From Deltaproteobacteria bacterium (lineage in GTDB: Bacteria > JADJOY01): a DNA stretch of 64,000 nt. Both the position numbers and the translations under genes were made by a program. Location of the stretch: positions 62,001-126,000 of the forward strand of contig JADJOY010000003.1 in the NCBI GenBank assembly GCA_016713535.1, given 5' to 3'. Position 1 is the first letter of the stretch. The number at the start of each line of letters is the position of its first letter. The notes beneath the pieces were generated by a model, which had not been told where the DNA came from, ran no database searches, and was given only the letters and a program-made list of their open reading frames with translations. This document shows positions 34,555 through 43,100 of this stretch, piece by piece.

Positions 34555-35103
34555 TCACGGAGCGCCGGCGCGGGGCGCCGTGAAGGCGTAGCCGGTGGGA
34601 AGCGGCGCCCCGCGTGCGACCCGCACCGCGGTCGGCAACTCGGCCACCACCGACACCACCGTACCGATCCCGGCGAGTGCGCCGGCGACGCGTCCCGAGA
34701 GCCGCTCGAACGGCAACATCGCCAGCAGCGCCACGAGCACGATCGCGCTCGCGGCGAAGCCGCCGTACGACATGCACAGGAACTGACGGCGATCGTTCCG
34801 CGCGGTGTCGAAGTGGAAGAGCAGTGGCGCGGTGACGCGACCGGGGAAGTGGACCGTGCTGCCGGCGGCGAGGGCACCGGCGAGGTGCCCCCACTCGTGG
34901 GTGATGAAGCCGACCAGCGCGGTGAGGGTGCCCGCGGCGACCGAGAGCCCGCCGGCCACCCAGCCGCCCTGCGAGGCGATGCGTCCTTCGGCGGTCCACA
35001 CCAGCGCGGTGAGCCCGATCACCGCGAGATCCCGAGCCACCGAGATCGCCGGCGGTCGCGGACGCGCGCGCGAGTCGCCCCGTCCCGCGGCTGGGCGAGG
35101 CAC
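34555..35103 (-). CDS. M50-type (site-2-protease-like) membrane metalloprotease
   Basis: The best start is GTG at 35103, giving 182 residues with four or five membrane segments. The second carries LVGFITHEWGHLAGALAAG, an HExxH zinc motif inside a membrane helix as in M50 proteases, followed by a hydrophilic loop (HFPGRVTAPLLFHFD) and two or three further helices. The usual second motif (N/D-P-x-x-D-G) is not visible, so activity is uncertain. It begins 12 nt after the zinc-ribbon gene on the same strand and may share its promoter. Confidence 0.65.
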   Translation of the reverse strand: MPRPAAGRGDSRARPRPPAISVARDLAVIGLTALVWTAEGRIASQGGWVAGGLSVAAGTLTALVGFITHEWGHLAGALAAGSTVHFPGRVTAPLLFHFDTARNDRRQFLCMSYGGFAASAIVLVALLAMLPFERLSGRVAGALAGIGTVVSVVAELPTAVRVARGAPLPTGYAFTAPRAGAP

Positions 35104-35114
35104 GAGTCCGCGGC

Positions 35115-35468
35115 TCAGCTCGACGCCGGCGCGGGTTTGGTGGTCGAGGACTTCTCCGGCGCGGTGCTCGGCTTGGAGTCGCTCGCGGTCGCGGTCGAGG
35201 TCGAGCCCGTGCTGGAGCCACCGTCGCTCTTGCTCGAGGAGTCCTTCTCCTTCGACTTCTCCTTGTCCTTGGCTGGACCGCTTCCGCCCTTGCCGTAGTC
35301 CGTCACATACCAGCCCGAGCCCTTGAGCACGAACGACGTGCTCGAGATCAGCCGCTGGACCTTGCGACCGCCACACTCCGGGCAGGTCTTGATCGGGTTG
35401 GCAGTGATCGACTGCTGCTTCTCGAAGGTCACGCCACAGCTCGGGCACTGGTACTCGTAGATGGGCAT
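35115..35468 (-). CDS. FmdB-type zinc-ribbon protein
   Basis: The 117-residue protein starts at [12 protein letters not shown] and has two CxxC pairs (CPSC, CPEC) forming a zinc ribbon with [13 protein letters not shown] between, the hallmark of the FmdB/CxxC_CXXC_SSSS family. The motif [18 protein letters not shown] follows. A low-complexity Ser/Lys/Thr tail of 50 residues completes it. Family members are thought to act in regulation or zinc binding, but no role has been proved. Confidence 0.85.
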   Translation of the reverse strand: MPIYEYQCPSCGVTFEKQQSITANPIKTCPECGGRKVQRLISSTSFVLKGSGWYVTDYGKGGSGPAKDKEKSKEKDSSSKSDGGSSTGSTSTATASDSKPSTAPEKSSTTKPAPASS

Positions 35469-35550
35469 GGCGACTCCATGGCGGTTCGTGGGCGCCGCGC
35501 GCACGGGCACCCAAGCCGGTCACGACCGCAAATTGGCCAGGTCGCAGCGG

Positions 35551-35578
35551 AATATAACGACGGTCGATGCTCGGTCAA
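35551..35578 (-). promoter_or_regulatory. sigma-70-type promoter of the zinc-ribbon/M50 genes
   Basis: On the minus strand TTGACC (35578-35573) and TATATT (35556-35551) are 16 bp apart, among the best -35/-10 pairs in the window. The -35 box overlaps the stop of the upstream yggU gene. Transcription would give a leader of about 75 nt before the start at 35468. Confidence 0.6.
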
Positions 35579-35919
35579 CTGCCGTCCAGGCGCCCCTTCG
35601 CGGCGCGCTCGGTGCGGGACTCGGGGGCGGCGAGGAGAATCTCGGCGTCGCTCGGCGCGAGCCCGCGGACCCGCACCCCCTTGTGCTTGGACCGCTCGCC
35701 GCGCGCGATCTCGACCGCCGAGCGCGGCACGCCCAGGGCCTTGGCGAGGAAGCGCACCAGCTCGTCGTTGGCGGCGTCGTCGACCGGCGGAGCCGCGAGG
35801 CGGATCTCGTAGGCGCCGGCGCGGACCCCGATCAGCTCGGTGCGCGAGGCACGCGGCTTCACCACCACCGCGATCTCGACACCCCCGTCCACGGCACGCA
35901 CGCCCGCGGCGGGGCTCAC
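35575..35919 (-). CDS. DUF167/YggU family protein
   Basis: GTG at 35919 overlaps the yggT stop (GTGA). The 114-residue product has the family pattern VDGGVEIAVVVKPRASRTELIGV, YEIRLAAPPVDDAANDELVRFLAKAL and IARGERSKHKGVRVRGL. YggU proteins are small, conserved and of unknown function, and commonly follow yggT. It is the last gene of the maf-yggS-proC-yggT run. Confidence 0.9.
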   Translation of the reverse strand: MSPAAGVRAVDGGVEIAVVVKPRASRTELIGVRAGAYEIRLAAPPVDDAANDELVRFLAKALGVPRSAVEIARGERSKHKGVRVRGLAPSDAEILLAAPESRTERAAKGRLDGS

Positions 35920-36218
35920 AGCCGGTGGGCCGCTTCGATGAGCGAGCCGGCGGTCACCGACCGCACCACCTGGATCACGATCAGGAGTGCCCACGGCGAG
36001 AAATCGATGCCCCCCTGGACCAGGAACGGCATCCGCCGCCGCATCCACGCGAGCACCGGCTCCACGAGGCCCTCGATGAACCGCACCGCGGGGTGCGAGC
36101 GATCGATCGGTAGCCACGACAGCACCACCACGGCGAACACCACGTAGGTGTAGGCCTGCAGCACGAAGCTCGCGAACAGGCCGATCGTCAGGAAGAAGTT
36201 GCCGATGAGGAAGGTCAT
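35916..36218 (-). CDS. YggT family membrane protein
   Basis: The 100-residue protein has two hydrophobic regions (LIGNFFLTIGLFASFVLQAYTY and FSPWALLIVIQVVRSVTAGSLI) around the family motif YVVFAVVVLSWLPIDRSHPAVRFIEGLVEPVLAWMRRRMP. YggT proteins are linked by context to cell division and osmotic tolerance, with no defined activity. No ribosome site precedes the ATG, which overlaps a stop in ATGA, so translation probably depends on coupling to the short frame upstream. Confidence 0.9.
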   Translation of the reverse strand: MTFLIGNFFLTIGLFASFVLQAYTYVVFAVVVLSWLPIDRSHPAVRFIEGLVEPVLAWMRRRMPFLVQGGIDFSPWALLIVIQVVRSVTAGSLIEAAHRL

Positions 36219-36328
36219 TCAGCCCGCGCGACGGAGTCGCGCCCTCCAGGGCGGGATGAAGCCCATAAGGAGGGACCGCCTCCGGCGCTCCGCCAGCGCG
36301 CCGTGGTGATGGCACCGTTCGCGCTCAT
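36215..36328 (-). CDS. possible 37-residue coupled small ORF between proC and yggT
   Basis: This frame starts with an ATG overlapping the proC stop (ATGA) and ends with a stop overlapping the yggT start (ATGA). The peptide (MSANGAITTARWRSAGGGPS, then LWASSRPGGRDSVARAE) has no recognised domain and ordinary composition. Because yggT has no ribosome site, translation through this frame would explain how yggT is read. It may be a coupling device rather than a functional protein. Confidence 0.35.
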   Translation of the reverse strand: MSANGAITTARWRSAGGGPSLWASSRPGGRDSVARAE

Positions 36329-37149
36329 CCGCCCAGCTCCTGGCTGCGGCGAGTGGCGGCGCGCACCGCCTCGAACACCGCGCTGCGGACCGCGCCGCGC
36401 TCGAGCTCGGCGAGCCCGGCGATGGTGGTGCCACCGGGCGAGGTCACCTGGCTCTTGAGCGCCGCGAAGCCGAGCCCGGTCGCGTCGACCATGCGCGCCG
36501 CGCCGAGCACGGTCTGGGTGGCGAGCTGATCCGCGAGGTCGCGCGGCAAGCCCTCGCGAACACCGGCGTCGGAGAGGGCTTCGAGGAACAGGAACACGTA
36601 GGCGGGCCCGGATCCCGAGAGCCCCGTGACCGCGTCGAGGAGCCCCTCGTGCGCCACGGCGCGCGCGCGCCCCACCGCGCCGAAGACGTGCGCCACGGTC
36701 TCGGCGTCCGCGCCCGAGATCGCGCCGCGCGCGCACCACGCCGTGATCCCTTCGCCGACCAGCGCCGGGGTGTTGGGCATCGCGCGTACCAGCCGGCCCT
36801 CGGCCACCTTCTCGCCGAACCCGCCCGCGAGACGCGCGAGCGTCACTCCCGCGGCGATCGAGATCACCAGGTGCTCGGGCGTGATCTCGCTCGCGACGCC
36901 GCTCAACACCGCGTCCATGACCTGCGGCTTCACGGCCAGCACCACCGTGCGCGACTCCGCGACCACGGCACGGTTCTCGGCGTGGACGCGGATGCCGTGC
37001 TCGGCGGCGACACGCTCGCGCGCCGCCGCGTCGGCATCGCTCGCGACGATGTCGGTGGCTGCGCGCACGTGGGCGCGCAGCAGTCCGCCGATCATGGCGC
37101 GCGCCATGTTGCCGGCGCCGATGAAGCCGATGGTGCGAGAGGGGCTCAT
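36325..37149 (-). CDS. proC: pyrroline-5-carboxylate reductase
   Basis: The 274-residue protein has the NAD(P) motif IGFIGAGNMARAMIGGLL, the central VVLAVKPQVMDAVL and MPNTPALVGEGITAW, and the C-terminal signature GSGPAYVFLFLEAL with TVLGAARMV and KSQVTSPGGTTIAGL. It makes proline from pyrroline-5-carboxylate. It follows yggS, a frequent neighbour. Confidence 0.96.
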   Translation of the reverse strand: MSPSRTIGFIGAGNMARAMIGGLLRAHVRAATDIVASDADAAARERVAAEHGIRVHAENRAVVAESRTVVLAVKPQVMDAVLSGVASEITPEHLVISIAAGVTLARLAGGFGEKVAEGRLVRAMPNTPALVGEGITAWCARGAISGADAETVAHVFGAVGRARAVAHEGLLDAVTGLSGSGPAYVFLFLEALSDAGVREGLPRDLADQLATQTVLGAARMVDATGLGFAALKSQVTSPGGTTIAGLAELERGAVRSAVFEAVRAATRRSQELGG

Positions 37150-37156
37150 GGCGATG

Positions 37157-37885
37157 TCATTCCTCCGCCCCGGTGGGGCGCGGGCCGAAGATCGCGGTGC
37201 CGACCCTCACCCGCGTCGCGCCTTCCGCGATCGCCGCCGCGAAGTCGTGGCTCATGCCCATGGAGAGTACCGGCGCGGGTGGCAGAAGGCCACGGCCGGA
37301 GAGCCGGCGAGCGCTCTCCGCGAGCGCGCGGAAGTACGGTCGCGCGTCGGCGGGATCGTCGCACTCGGGTGGGATCGCCATCAGCCCCCCGATCGCGAGC
37401 GACGCCATCCCCGCGAGCGACTCGAGCAGCGCCGCGAGACCCTCGGGCAGCACGCCGGCCTTCTGCGGCTCCCGGCCCACGTTCACCTGGATCAACACCG
37501 GCAGTACCAGCCCCGCGGCGGCGGCGCGCTTGGCGAGGGCATCGGCGAGCTCCACGCGGTCCACCGATTCCACCGCCGCGAAGGTACCCGGGACGTACTT
37601 CGCCTTGTTGGTCTGGAGCGGGCCGATCACGTGCCAGCGCGCGCCGTGACCCGGCAGCAGCGCTTCGACCTCGGGGATCTTGCGGCGGGCCTCCTGCACG
37701 TAGTTCTCGCCGAGCAAGTGCGCGCCGGCGCTGATCGCCGCGGCGATCTCGGTGGCGGTGCGGGTCTTGGTCACCACCACCAGCTCGACTGCGCTGGGGT
37801 CCCGCCCGGCCTCGCGCGCGGCCGCGCCGATCTCGGCGCGCACCGCCGCGAGCCGCTCGGCGATCGGGGCGCTCGCCGCGCTCAC
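37157..37885 (-). CDS. YggS family PLP homeostasis protein
   Basis: The 242-residue protein is a fold-type III PLP barrel: VVVTKTRTATEI with the PLP lysine, HLLGENYVQEARRKIPEV, WHVIGPLQTNKAKYV, and the C-terminal SMGMSHDFAAAIAEGATRVRVGTAIFG. YggS/PLPBP buffers free pyridoxal phosphate. Its GTG start overlaps the maf stop (GTGA). Confidence 0.93.
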   Translation of the reverse strand: MSAASAPIAERLAAVRAEIGAAAREAGRDPSAVELVVVTKTRTATEIAAAISAGAHLLGENYVQEARRKIPEVEALLPGHGARWHVIGPLQTNKAKYVPGTFAAVESVDRVELADALAKRAAAAGLVLPVLIQVNVGREPQKAGVLPEGLAALLESLAGMASLAIGGLMAIPPECDDPADARPYFRALAESARRLSGRGLLPPAPVLSMGMSHDFAAAIAEGATRVRVGTAIFGPRPTGAEE

Positions 37886-38481
37886 GGCGCCGACCCGTGC
37901 GGAGCGATCGCGCCGAGCTCGAGGAGCGCCTCCAGCACCTCGACCAGCGGCAGGCCTACCACGTTCGTGTAGGAGCCACGGATCGTCGCCACGAACGCCG
38001 CCGCGCGGCCCTGGATGCCGTAGCCGCCGGCCTTGTCGAGCGGCTCACCGGTGGCGACGTAGGCCTCGATCTCGCGCGCGCTCACGGCGCGGAAGTCGAC
38101 CTCGGTGCGCACCACGTCCGAGCACCGGACGTTGCCGCCCTCGGCGAGCGCGAAGCCGGTCAGCACCTGGTGGGGGCGAGCCGAGAGCCGCGTGAGCATC
38201 GCGACGGCGTCGGCAGCGTCGCGCGGCTTGCCGAGGACCTCGCCGTCGAGCACCACGATCGTGTCCGCACCGAGGGCGATCGCGCGCGGCGCCGCGAGCG
38301 ACGCCGCGCGAGCCTTGTCGCGAGCCAGCCGCCGCGCGTGCTCACCCGGCGCTTCGCCGTCGAGCGGCTCCTCCGGGACGTCGGTTACGTGCACTTCGAA
38401 GGAGAGCCCCACGAGCGTGAGCAGCTCGCGGCGGCGCGGCGAGCCCGAGCCCAGGACCAGTGGATGGCGGACCACGTACAC
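37882..38481 (-). CDS. maf: Maf family nucleotide pyrophosphatase
   Basis: The 199-residue protein begins with GTG at 38481 behind GGGGAAGATC. It shows LVLGSGSPRRRELL, DVPEEPLDGEAPGEHARRLARDKA, ALGADTIVVLDGEVLGKPRDAADA and the closing GGYGIQGRAAAFVATIRGSYTNVVGLPL. Maf proteins hydrolyse non-canonical or pyrimidine nucleoside triphosphates and influence septation. It is the first gene of the five-gene run down to yggU. Confidence 0.93.
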   Translation of the reverse strand: MYVVRHPLVLGSGSPRRRELLTLVGLSFEVHVTDVPEEPLDGEAPGEHARRLARDKARAASLAAPRAIALGADTIVVLDGEVLGKPRDAADAVAMLTRLSARPHQVLTGFALAEGGNVRCSDVVRTEVDFRAVSAREIEAYVATGEPLDKAGGYGIQGRAAAFVATIRGSYTNVVGLPLVEVLEALLELGAIAPHGSAP

Positions 38482-38593
38482 GAGATCTTCCCCGAAGTGC
38501 CGTGCAGTCTAGTACGCTTCGGCCGCGGGTCCGGGCGCGCCGTCTCGCGAGCGGCAGTGGCGCGCGATCGGATCGGATGGAGGAGAGACGGTC

Positions 38594-39331
38594 ATGAAGC
38601 TCGTCCGAACAGTCGTACGCGCCCTTGGCCTCGTGGTGGTCGCGGGCGTGCTCTCGACCGTGGTGTCCGCGGCGCCGCTCGAGTGGAACGAGCGCGAGAT
38701 CCGCTGGATGGGCCTCGACGAAGGGCTGCGCGAGGCGAGCCGCGCGGCGCGCCCGGTGTGCCTGGTCGTCTACACCCAGACCTGCCCGCACTGCCGCAAC
38801 TACAGCGGGGTGTTCCACGATCCCCGGGTCGTCGAGAAGGCCAAGAAGTTCGTCATGATCAAGCTCGATCAGGGTGCCGACGACAGCCAGTCGCGCCGCT
38901 ACGCGCCCGACGGCGAGTACATCCCGCGCACGATCTTCCTCTCCCCCGAAGGCGAGCCGCAGCCTCAGATTCACGCCGCTCGCAACCGCTACCTGCACTT
39001 CTACGACGAGCACAACCCGTCGTCGGTGCTGACCGCGATGAACAAGGCGCTGGTGCTGCCGAGCGTGGGGCGCGCGCCGGCGCCCGCGCCGTCGCCGTCG
39101 ATCACCTCGGTGGTGCCACTCAAGCCGCTCGCGCCGGTCGTGCCCACGGCGCCGCCGGCCCCGGTGGCGCCCGTCGCGCCGAGCACGGAAGTGGCGCCGG
39201 AGGCGGTGGCCGCGCCAGGTGCGCCGAGCGCACCGCCGGCGCCCGCCGCGCCCGTCGAGGACGGCGCGATGGTGCCTCCCTCGCCGCAGATCGTGCGGGA
39301 TCCTTCCGGCCAGCTCGTGATCCAGAACTGA
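38594..39331 (+). CDS. exported thioredoxin-like protein with Pro/Ala-rich tail
   Basis: The 245-residue protein has a signal peptide (cleavage near VSA-APL) and a thioredoxin-like domain with a CxxC pair (C64, C67 in TQTCPHCRNY), followed by FVMIKLDQGADDSQSRRYAPDGEYIPRTIFLSPEGEP. That order is like the AGR2/TXNDC12 and SoxW-type periplasmic thioredoxins. From about residue 155 onward a tail of Pro, Ala and Val repeats may span the periplasm or peptidoglycan. AGGAGAGACGG precedes the ATG. Its partner is unknown. Confidence 0.85.
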   Translation: MKLVRTVVRALGLVVVAGVLSTVVSAAPLEWNEREIRWMGLDEGLREASRAARPVCLVVYTQTCPHCRNYSGVFHDPRVVEKAKKFVMIKLDQGADDSQSRRYAPDGEYIPRTIFLSPEGEPQPQIHAARNRYLHFYDEHNPSSVLTAMNKALVLPSVGRAPAPAPSPSITSVVPLKPLAPVVPTAPPAPVAPVAPSTEVAPEAVAAPGAPSAPPAPAAPVEDGAMVPPSPQIVRDPSGQLVIQN

Positions 39332-39407
39332 CGCCCGCGGACCGTCGCTTCCCGGACCGGATCGTGACCTCCTCCGAGCGCTCGTCGCTCGCACGCCCAG
39401 GGCTCGC

Positions 39408-40995
39408 GTGAGCGGCGCGGTCGCTCCGGCGCTCGACCTCGGCCCCGCCCTCGACGCGCCGCTGTGGTGGTCGGCGGTGGCGATCGCCGCTCTGGTGCTG
39501 GCGCGCCTCGTGCGCGCCCGGGTCCCGCGCGCGAGCGGGGCGTACGTGATGCCGGCGGCGGTGCTGGTGGGAGCGCTCGCGGCGCGGGCGCTCCTCGACG
39601 CGCACGCGGGAGCGGTGGCGACGCTGCTGCTCGCGGTGCTGCTGGTGGGGCCGACGCTGGTCGGGCATCGCGTGCGCCGTCGGCTCCTCGCCGCGGACTA
39701 CGCCTCCGCTGCCCGCTGGGCGAGGTGGGCCGAGACCCTGCCGGGCTGGCGGGGTGCGCCCGAGCTCTACCGGGCGCTCGCGGCGGCGGAGCGCGGCTCG
39801 GTGGCGGCGGGCGTCGCCTTGCTGCGCGCGCTCGAGCGCGCAGGCGGACCACTCGCGGTCCGGGCGGAGCTCGAGCGGTTGCGGATCGAGCAGCGCTGGG
39901 AGGACCTCGTGGCGCGCGCGCCGGTCGGGACCGCGAGCGCCGTCGACCTGCTCGCGTGGACCGGGGCGCTGCGCGCGCTCGGCGAGCTGGGACGGACCGG
40001 CGAGCTCGCCGAGCGCTTCGCGAGCCTCGCTCCGGTGCTCGCCCGCACCGAGCTCCCGGCGTTGCGCCATCAGTGCGAGCTCTTGCTGTTCGCGTTCGGT
40101 GGCGCCGAAGACGGACTGGGGATGCCTCGACGGCCCGCTCGCCGGGATGCACGCTGACCACCGCGCGTTCTGGCTCGCCACGGCGGCGTTCGCGGCCGGG
40201 CGCGGCGAGGCCGCGCGCGCGTGGCTCGCCCCGCTCGCCGCCGCGGCCGGCGCGGGCTCACTCGGCGCGGCGATCGAGCGACGGCTCGCCGAGCCGCCGC
40301 CACTCGCGAGCGCCGCGCTCGGAGCGGCCGGGACGGCGATCGTGGCGCACGCGGTCGCCGCGCTCGCGGACGAGCTACACCACGGCGAGAAGCCGCGGCC
40401 GCGGCTGCGCTCCGTCACCGGGGCACTGGTGGCGCTCAACGTGGCGGCGTTCGTCGTCGAGACCGCGGCGGGCGGCGCGACCGACGTCACGACACTCTTT
40501 CGCCTCGGCGCGATGGCACCGGTCGCGGTGTGGGCCGGCGAGTGGTGGCGGCCCTTCAGCGCCACGTTCCTCCATTTCGGGCTGGCGCACCTGGCCTTCA
40601 ACGCGGTCGGCTTGCTCCTGTTCGGGCCGTTCGTCGAGAGTCGCCTCGGCCGCGCGCGCTACGCGCTCGTGTACGTGCTCGCGGGGACGGGGTCGATGTG
40701 GGGACTCGCGCTCCTCGGTCGGGCGGGGCTGGTGCCGAACGAGGCCATCGTGGTCGGCGCGTCGGGTTCGGTGATGGGCGTGATCGGGGCGCAGGCGGCG
40801 TGGATGCGGCGCTCGTGGTTGAGCGACCGCTCGGCTGCGGCGCGTCGGCGGGCGCGCGATCTGGTGGCCGTGGTCGCGCTCCAGTCCCTCATCGACCTGA
40901 GCCTGAGCCCGCTCACCCTCGCGGCCCACTTGCTCGGCTTCGTGCTCGGTGTCGCGCTGGTGTCGGCCACGGTGAGCGCGCCGCGCACGCGCTGA
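39408..40995 (+). pseudogene. rhomboid-type intramembrane protease, frame broken by one extra G
   Basis: The first frame gives two membrane helices and a helical TPR-like region (ARWARWAETLPGWRGAPELYRALAAAERG). The second gives six membrane segments with the catalytic Ser in VGASGSVMGVIGAQAAW and the catalytic His in LAAHLLGFVLG, plus the FLHFGLAHLAFNAVGLLLFG and ESRLGRARYALVYVLAG segments typical of rhomboids. Dropping one G from the four at 40118-40121 joins them (EDGLGCLDGPLAGMHAD) into 528 residues. Rhomboids cut transmembrane helices. The N-terminal extension is unusual. Confidence 0.8.
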
Positions 40996-41008
40996 GCGGC
41001 GCGCGGCG

Positions 41009-41037
41009 TTGACGGGGTGGGGTACGCGTGGTAGCTC
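41009..41037 (+). promoter_or_regulatory. promoter-like TTGACG-N17-TAGCTC upstream of arsA-like gene
   Basis: TTGACG (41009-41014) is followed by 17 bp and TAGCTC. A similar pair (TTGACC and TAGCTT, 18 bp apart) precedes the other ArsA gene at 48029. The box lies 97 nt before the ATG. Confidence 0.4.
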
Positions 41038-41133
41038 GCGGCCTCGTCTCCGCTCTCGAGCGTTCGGATCGGTTCTCGCGCCCCCCGGCGCGAGCGAGCG
41101 GACGTTGCGAGCGTTCCGGTCGAGCCCATCGCG

Positions 41134-42294
41134 ATGCGCGTGATCCTCTACACCGGCAAGGGCGGGGTGGGGAAAACTAGCCTGTCGGCGGCCACCGGGG
41201 TGCGCACCGCCGAGCTCGGCTACCGCACGCTGGTGATGAGCACCGACGCGGCGCACAGCCTCGGCGACAGCCTCGCGCTCCCCGTCGGCTCCGATCCGGT
41301 CCGGGTGGCGCACAACCTCGACGCGGTCGAGATCGACGTCAATCACGAGCTCGCCACCCACTGGGCGTCGATCCAGGACTACCTGAGCAAGTTCCTGGCC
41401 TCACAAGGTTACGACGCGGTGGTCGCCGAGGAGCTCGGCATCCCGCCCGGGATGGACGAGCTCTTCTCGTTGATGCGCATCGGCGACTTCCAGGTCGAGG
41501 GCAACTACGAGGTGCTGGTGGTCGACTGCGCGCCCACCGGCGGAACCATGCGCATGCTCGGTCTCACCGAGCTCCTCGAGTGGTACATGGACAAGTTCTT
41601 CGAGGTCGAGCGGCGCGTGGTGCGCGCGGTGCGCCCGGTGGCCGAGAAGCTCATGTCCACGCCGCTACCGTCCGACGAGGTGTACGCCGCGATCGGCCGG
41701 TTCTACTCGCGGATCCGCGGCGTGCGCGAGCTCTTGATGGACCCCAAGCGGACCTCGATCCGCATCGTCTCGGTGCCCGAGCGGATGGTGATCCAGGAGA
41801 GCCAACGCGCCTTCACGTACCTCGGCCTGTTCGGCTTCCCTGTCGACGCGGTGATCGCCAACCGGGTGCTGCCGCCCGAGGTCAAGGGCACGTACTTCGC
41901 GCGCTGGCGCAAGATCCAAGAGGAGCAGCTCGGCATCCTCGACGAGGCCTTCAAGCCGCTGCCGATCTTCCCGGTGCAGCTCTTCGACCGCGAGGTGGTG
42001 GGCGTCCCCGCGCTGCGCGAGCTGGCGCGCGCGGTGTTCGGCACCAAGGATCCGGCGAAGGTGTTCTACAAGGGCAAGGCCCTCGAGGTACGCGCCGCCG
42101 GCGCCGGATACGATCTCTCGATGCCGCTGCCCCACGCCAAGAAGGACGAGGTCAAGGCGTGGACCAAGGGCGACGAGCTGATCGTCAGCGTCGGCAACTT
42201 CCGCCGCAACCTGGTGCTGCCGCGCAGCCTGGCCGGTCTCGAGGTGACCAAGGCGCGCCTCGACAACGGGGTGTTCCGTGTCCACTTCGAGTGA
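41134..42294 (+). CDS. ArsA/Get3-type ATPase with C-terminal HSP20-like domain
   Basis: The 386-residue protein has a P-loop (YTGKGGVGKTSLSAAT), the switch STDAAHSLGDSLALP, VEGNYEVLVVDCAPTGGTMRMLGLTELLEWYMDKF, and a helical middle (FAYLG-type FTYLGLFGFPVDAVIANRVLP). The last 80 residues (ELIVSVGNFRRNLVLPRSLAGLEVTKARLDNGVFRVHF) form the ArsA_HSP20 domain seen in many bacterial homologues. Arsenite-binding cysteines of true ArsA are not evident, so arsenic transport is unlikely; handling of membrane proteins, as by Get3, is one option. The next gene overlaps by 17 nt. Confidence 0.9.
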   Translation: MRVILYTGKGGVGKTSLSAATGVRTAELGYRTLVMSTDAAHSLGDSLALPVGSDPVRVAHNLDAVEIDVNHELATHWASIQDYLSKFLASQGYDAVVAEELGIPPGMDELFSLMRIGDFQVEGNYEVLVVDCAPTGGTMRMLGLTELLEWYMDKFFEVERRVVRAVRPVAEKLMSTPLPSDEVYAAIGRFYSRIRGVRELLMDPKRTSIRIVSVPERMVIQESQRAFTYLGLFGFPVDAVIANRVLPPEVKGTYFARWRKIQEEQLGILDEAFKPLPIFPVQLFDREVVGVPALRELARAVFGTKDPAKVFYKGKALEVRAAGAGYDLSMPLPHAKKDEVKAWTKGDELIVSVGNFRRNLVLPRSLAGLEVTKARLDNGVFRVHFE

Positions 42295-42796
42295 CGCCGA
42301 GGGGGGGGCCGGCGCGCGCGGCTCCGCGGGCCAGCGGGACTGGTTCTCCCGGCTCGGCGAGGCGCGCGACCACCTCGCCTCGGCGCAGGTCGAGCTGCTC
42401 AAGGCGGTACGCGCGGCGCTGCTGGCCCTGGAAGGGTCCTCGGACGACCCCGACGCCGCGGCGAGCCACGCCACCGAGACCGGCGGCGCGGTTGGCGCGC
42501 TGGTGGGCATGGTGATGCGCTACGCAGACCGCGTGGCGCGGCGCCGGGAGGCGGAGGCGCGGCTCAAGACGCTCACCACGATCCGCGAGGTGCTGGTCGC
42601 CGAGCGGCGCGCGGTCGCCGACGGCGAGGGTGCGCGCTCGCCGGCGCTCGGCGGGTTCGACGCGGTGATCGGCGTGATCGAGCGCGAGTGCGCGGCGGCG
42701 CGTGCCGACTCGGCGCAAGAGCAGGGCGCCGCCGGCGAGAAGCGCGGCGCGGGGCGCCGCCGGGGTGCCCGCACCCGCAAGGTCGACGTCGACTGA
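42278..42796 (+). CDS. coupled helical protein of unknown function
   Basis: GTG at 42278 lies inside the end of the ArsA-type gene, so the two are translationally coupled. The 172-residue protein is predicted helical and probably coiled-coil in part (WFSRLGEARDHLASAQVELLKAVRAALLAL, then RRREAEARLKTLTTIREVLVAERRAVAD), with an acidic middle and a basic tail (RGAGRRRGARTRKVDVD). Nothing identifies a domain. Its steady pairing with the ATPase would make it a partner or client adaptor. Confidence 0.6.
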   Translation: MSTSSDAEGGAGARGSAGQRDWFSRLGEARDHLASAQVELLKAVRAALLALEGSSDDPDAAASHATETGGAVGALVGMVMRYADRVARRREAEARLKTLTTIREVLVAERRAVADGEGARSPALGGFDAVIGVIERECAAARADSAQEQGAAGEKRGAGRRRGARTRKVDVD

Positions 42797-42854
42797 AGTG
42801 TGCGCCCGCGAAGCCGGCGCGTCGGAGGCGAACCGCTGGAGCGTCGGTGCTCGG

Positions 42855-43100
42855 TCACCGACCCAGCCGCGCGGCGCGCAAGCGTTCCACGAGCCGCGCC
42901 TGCGCCGTGGCGCTCGGTGGCGGAGAGCGGACCGCACGCAGCGCGCTCTTGAGCCGAATCAGGCTCGCGACCTCGGCGCCACACGAGTCGCATTCCCGGA
43001 GGTGCCCGCTCACCGCTCGCGATAGCGCTGCCGGCAGCTCGCCGTCGACGTAACCCGTCAGGAGCGTGCCGAGCGAGTGGCCGAACGGGTCGGTGTGCAC
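42855..43100 (-). CDS. zinc-finger anti-sigma factor (zf-HC2)
   Basis: The 81-residue protein starts at GTG 43100 and overlaps the sigma gene by 43 nt. It holds the anti-sigma zinc motif H-x3-C-x2-C (SGHLRECDSCGAE) after LLTGYVDGELPAALSRAV, a typical ASD-like helix. There is no membrane helix, so it is a cytoplasmic anti-sigma factor that probably responds to redox change via its Cys. Confidence 0.8.
   Translation of the reverse strand: MHTDPFGHSLGTLLTGYVDGELPAALSRAVSGHLRECDSCGAEVASLIRLKSALRAVRSPPPSATAQARLVERLRAARLGR

Noticed and set aside
41134-42294. Arsenite efflux ATPase (ArsA in the strict sense)
   Set aside because: The metal-binding Cys residues are not seen, the chain is a single-half ATPase, and no arsB, arsR or arsD is nearby.
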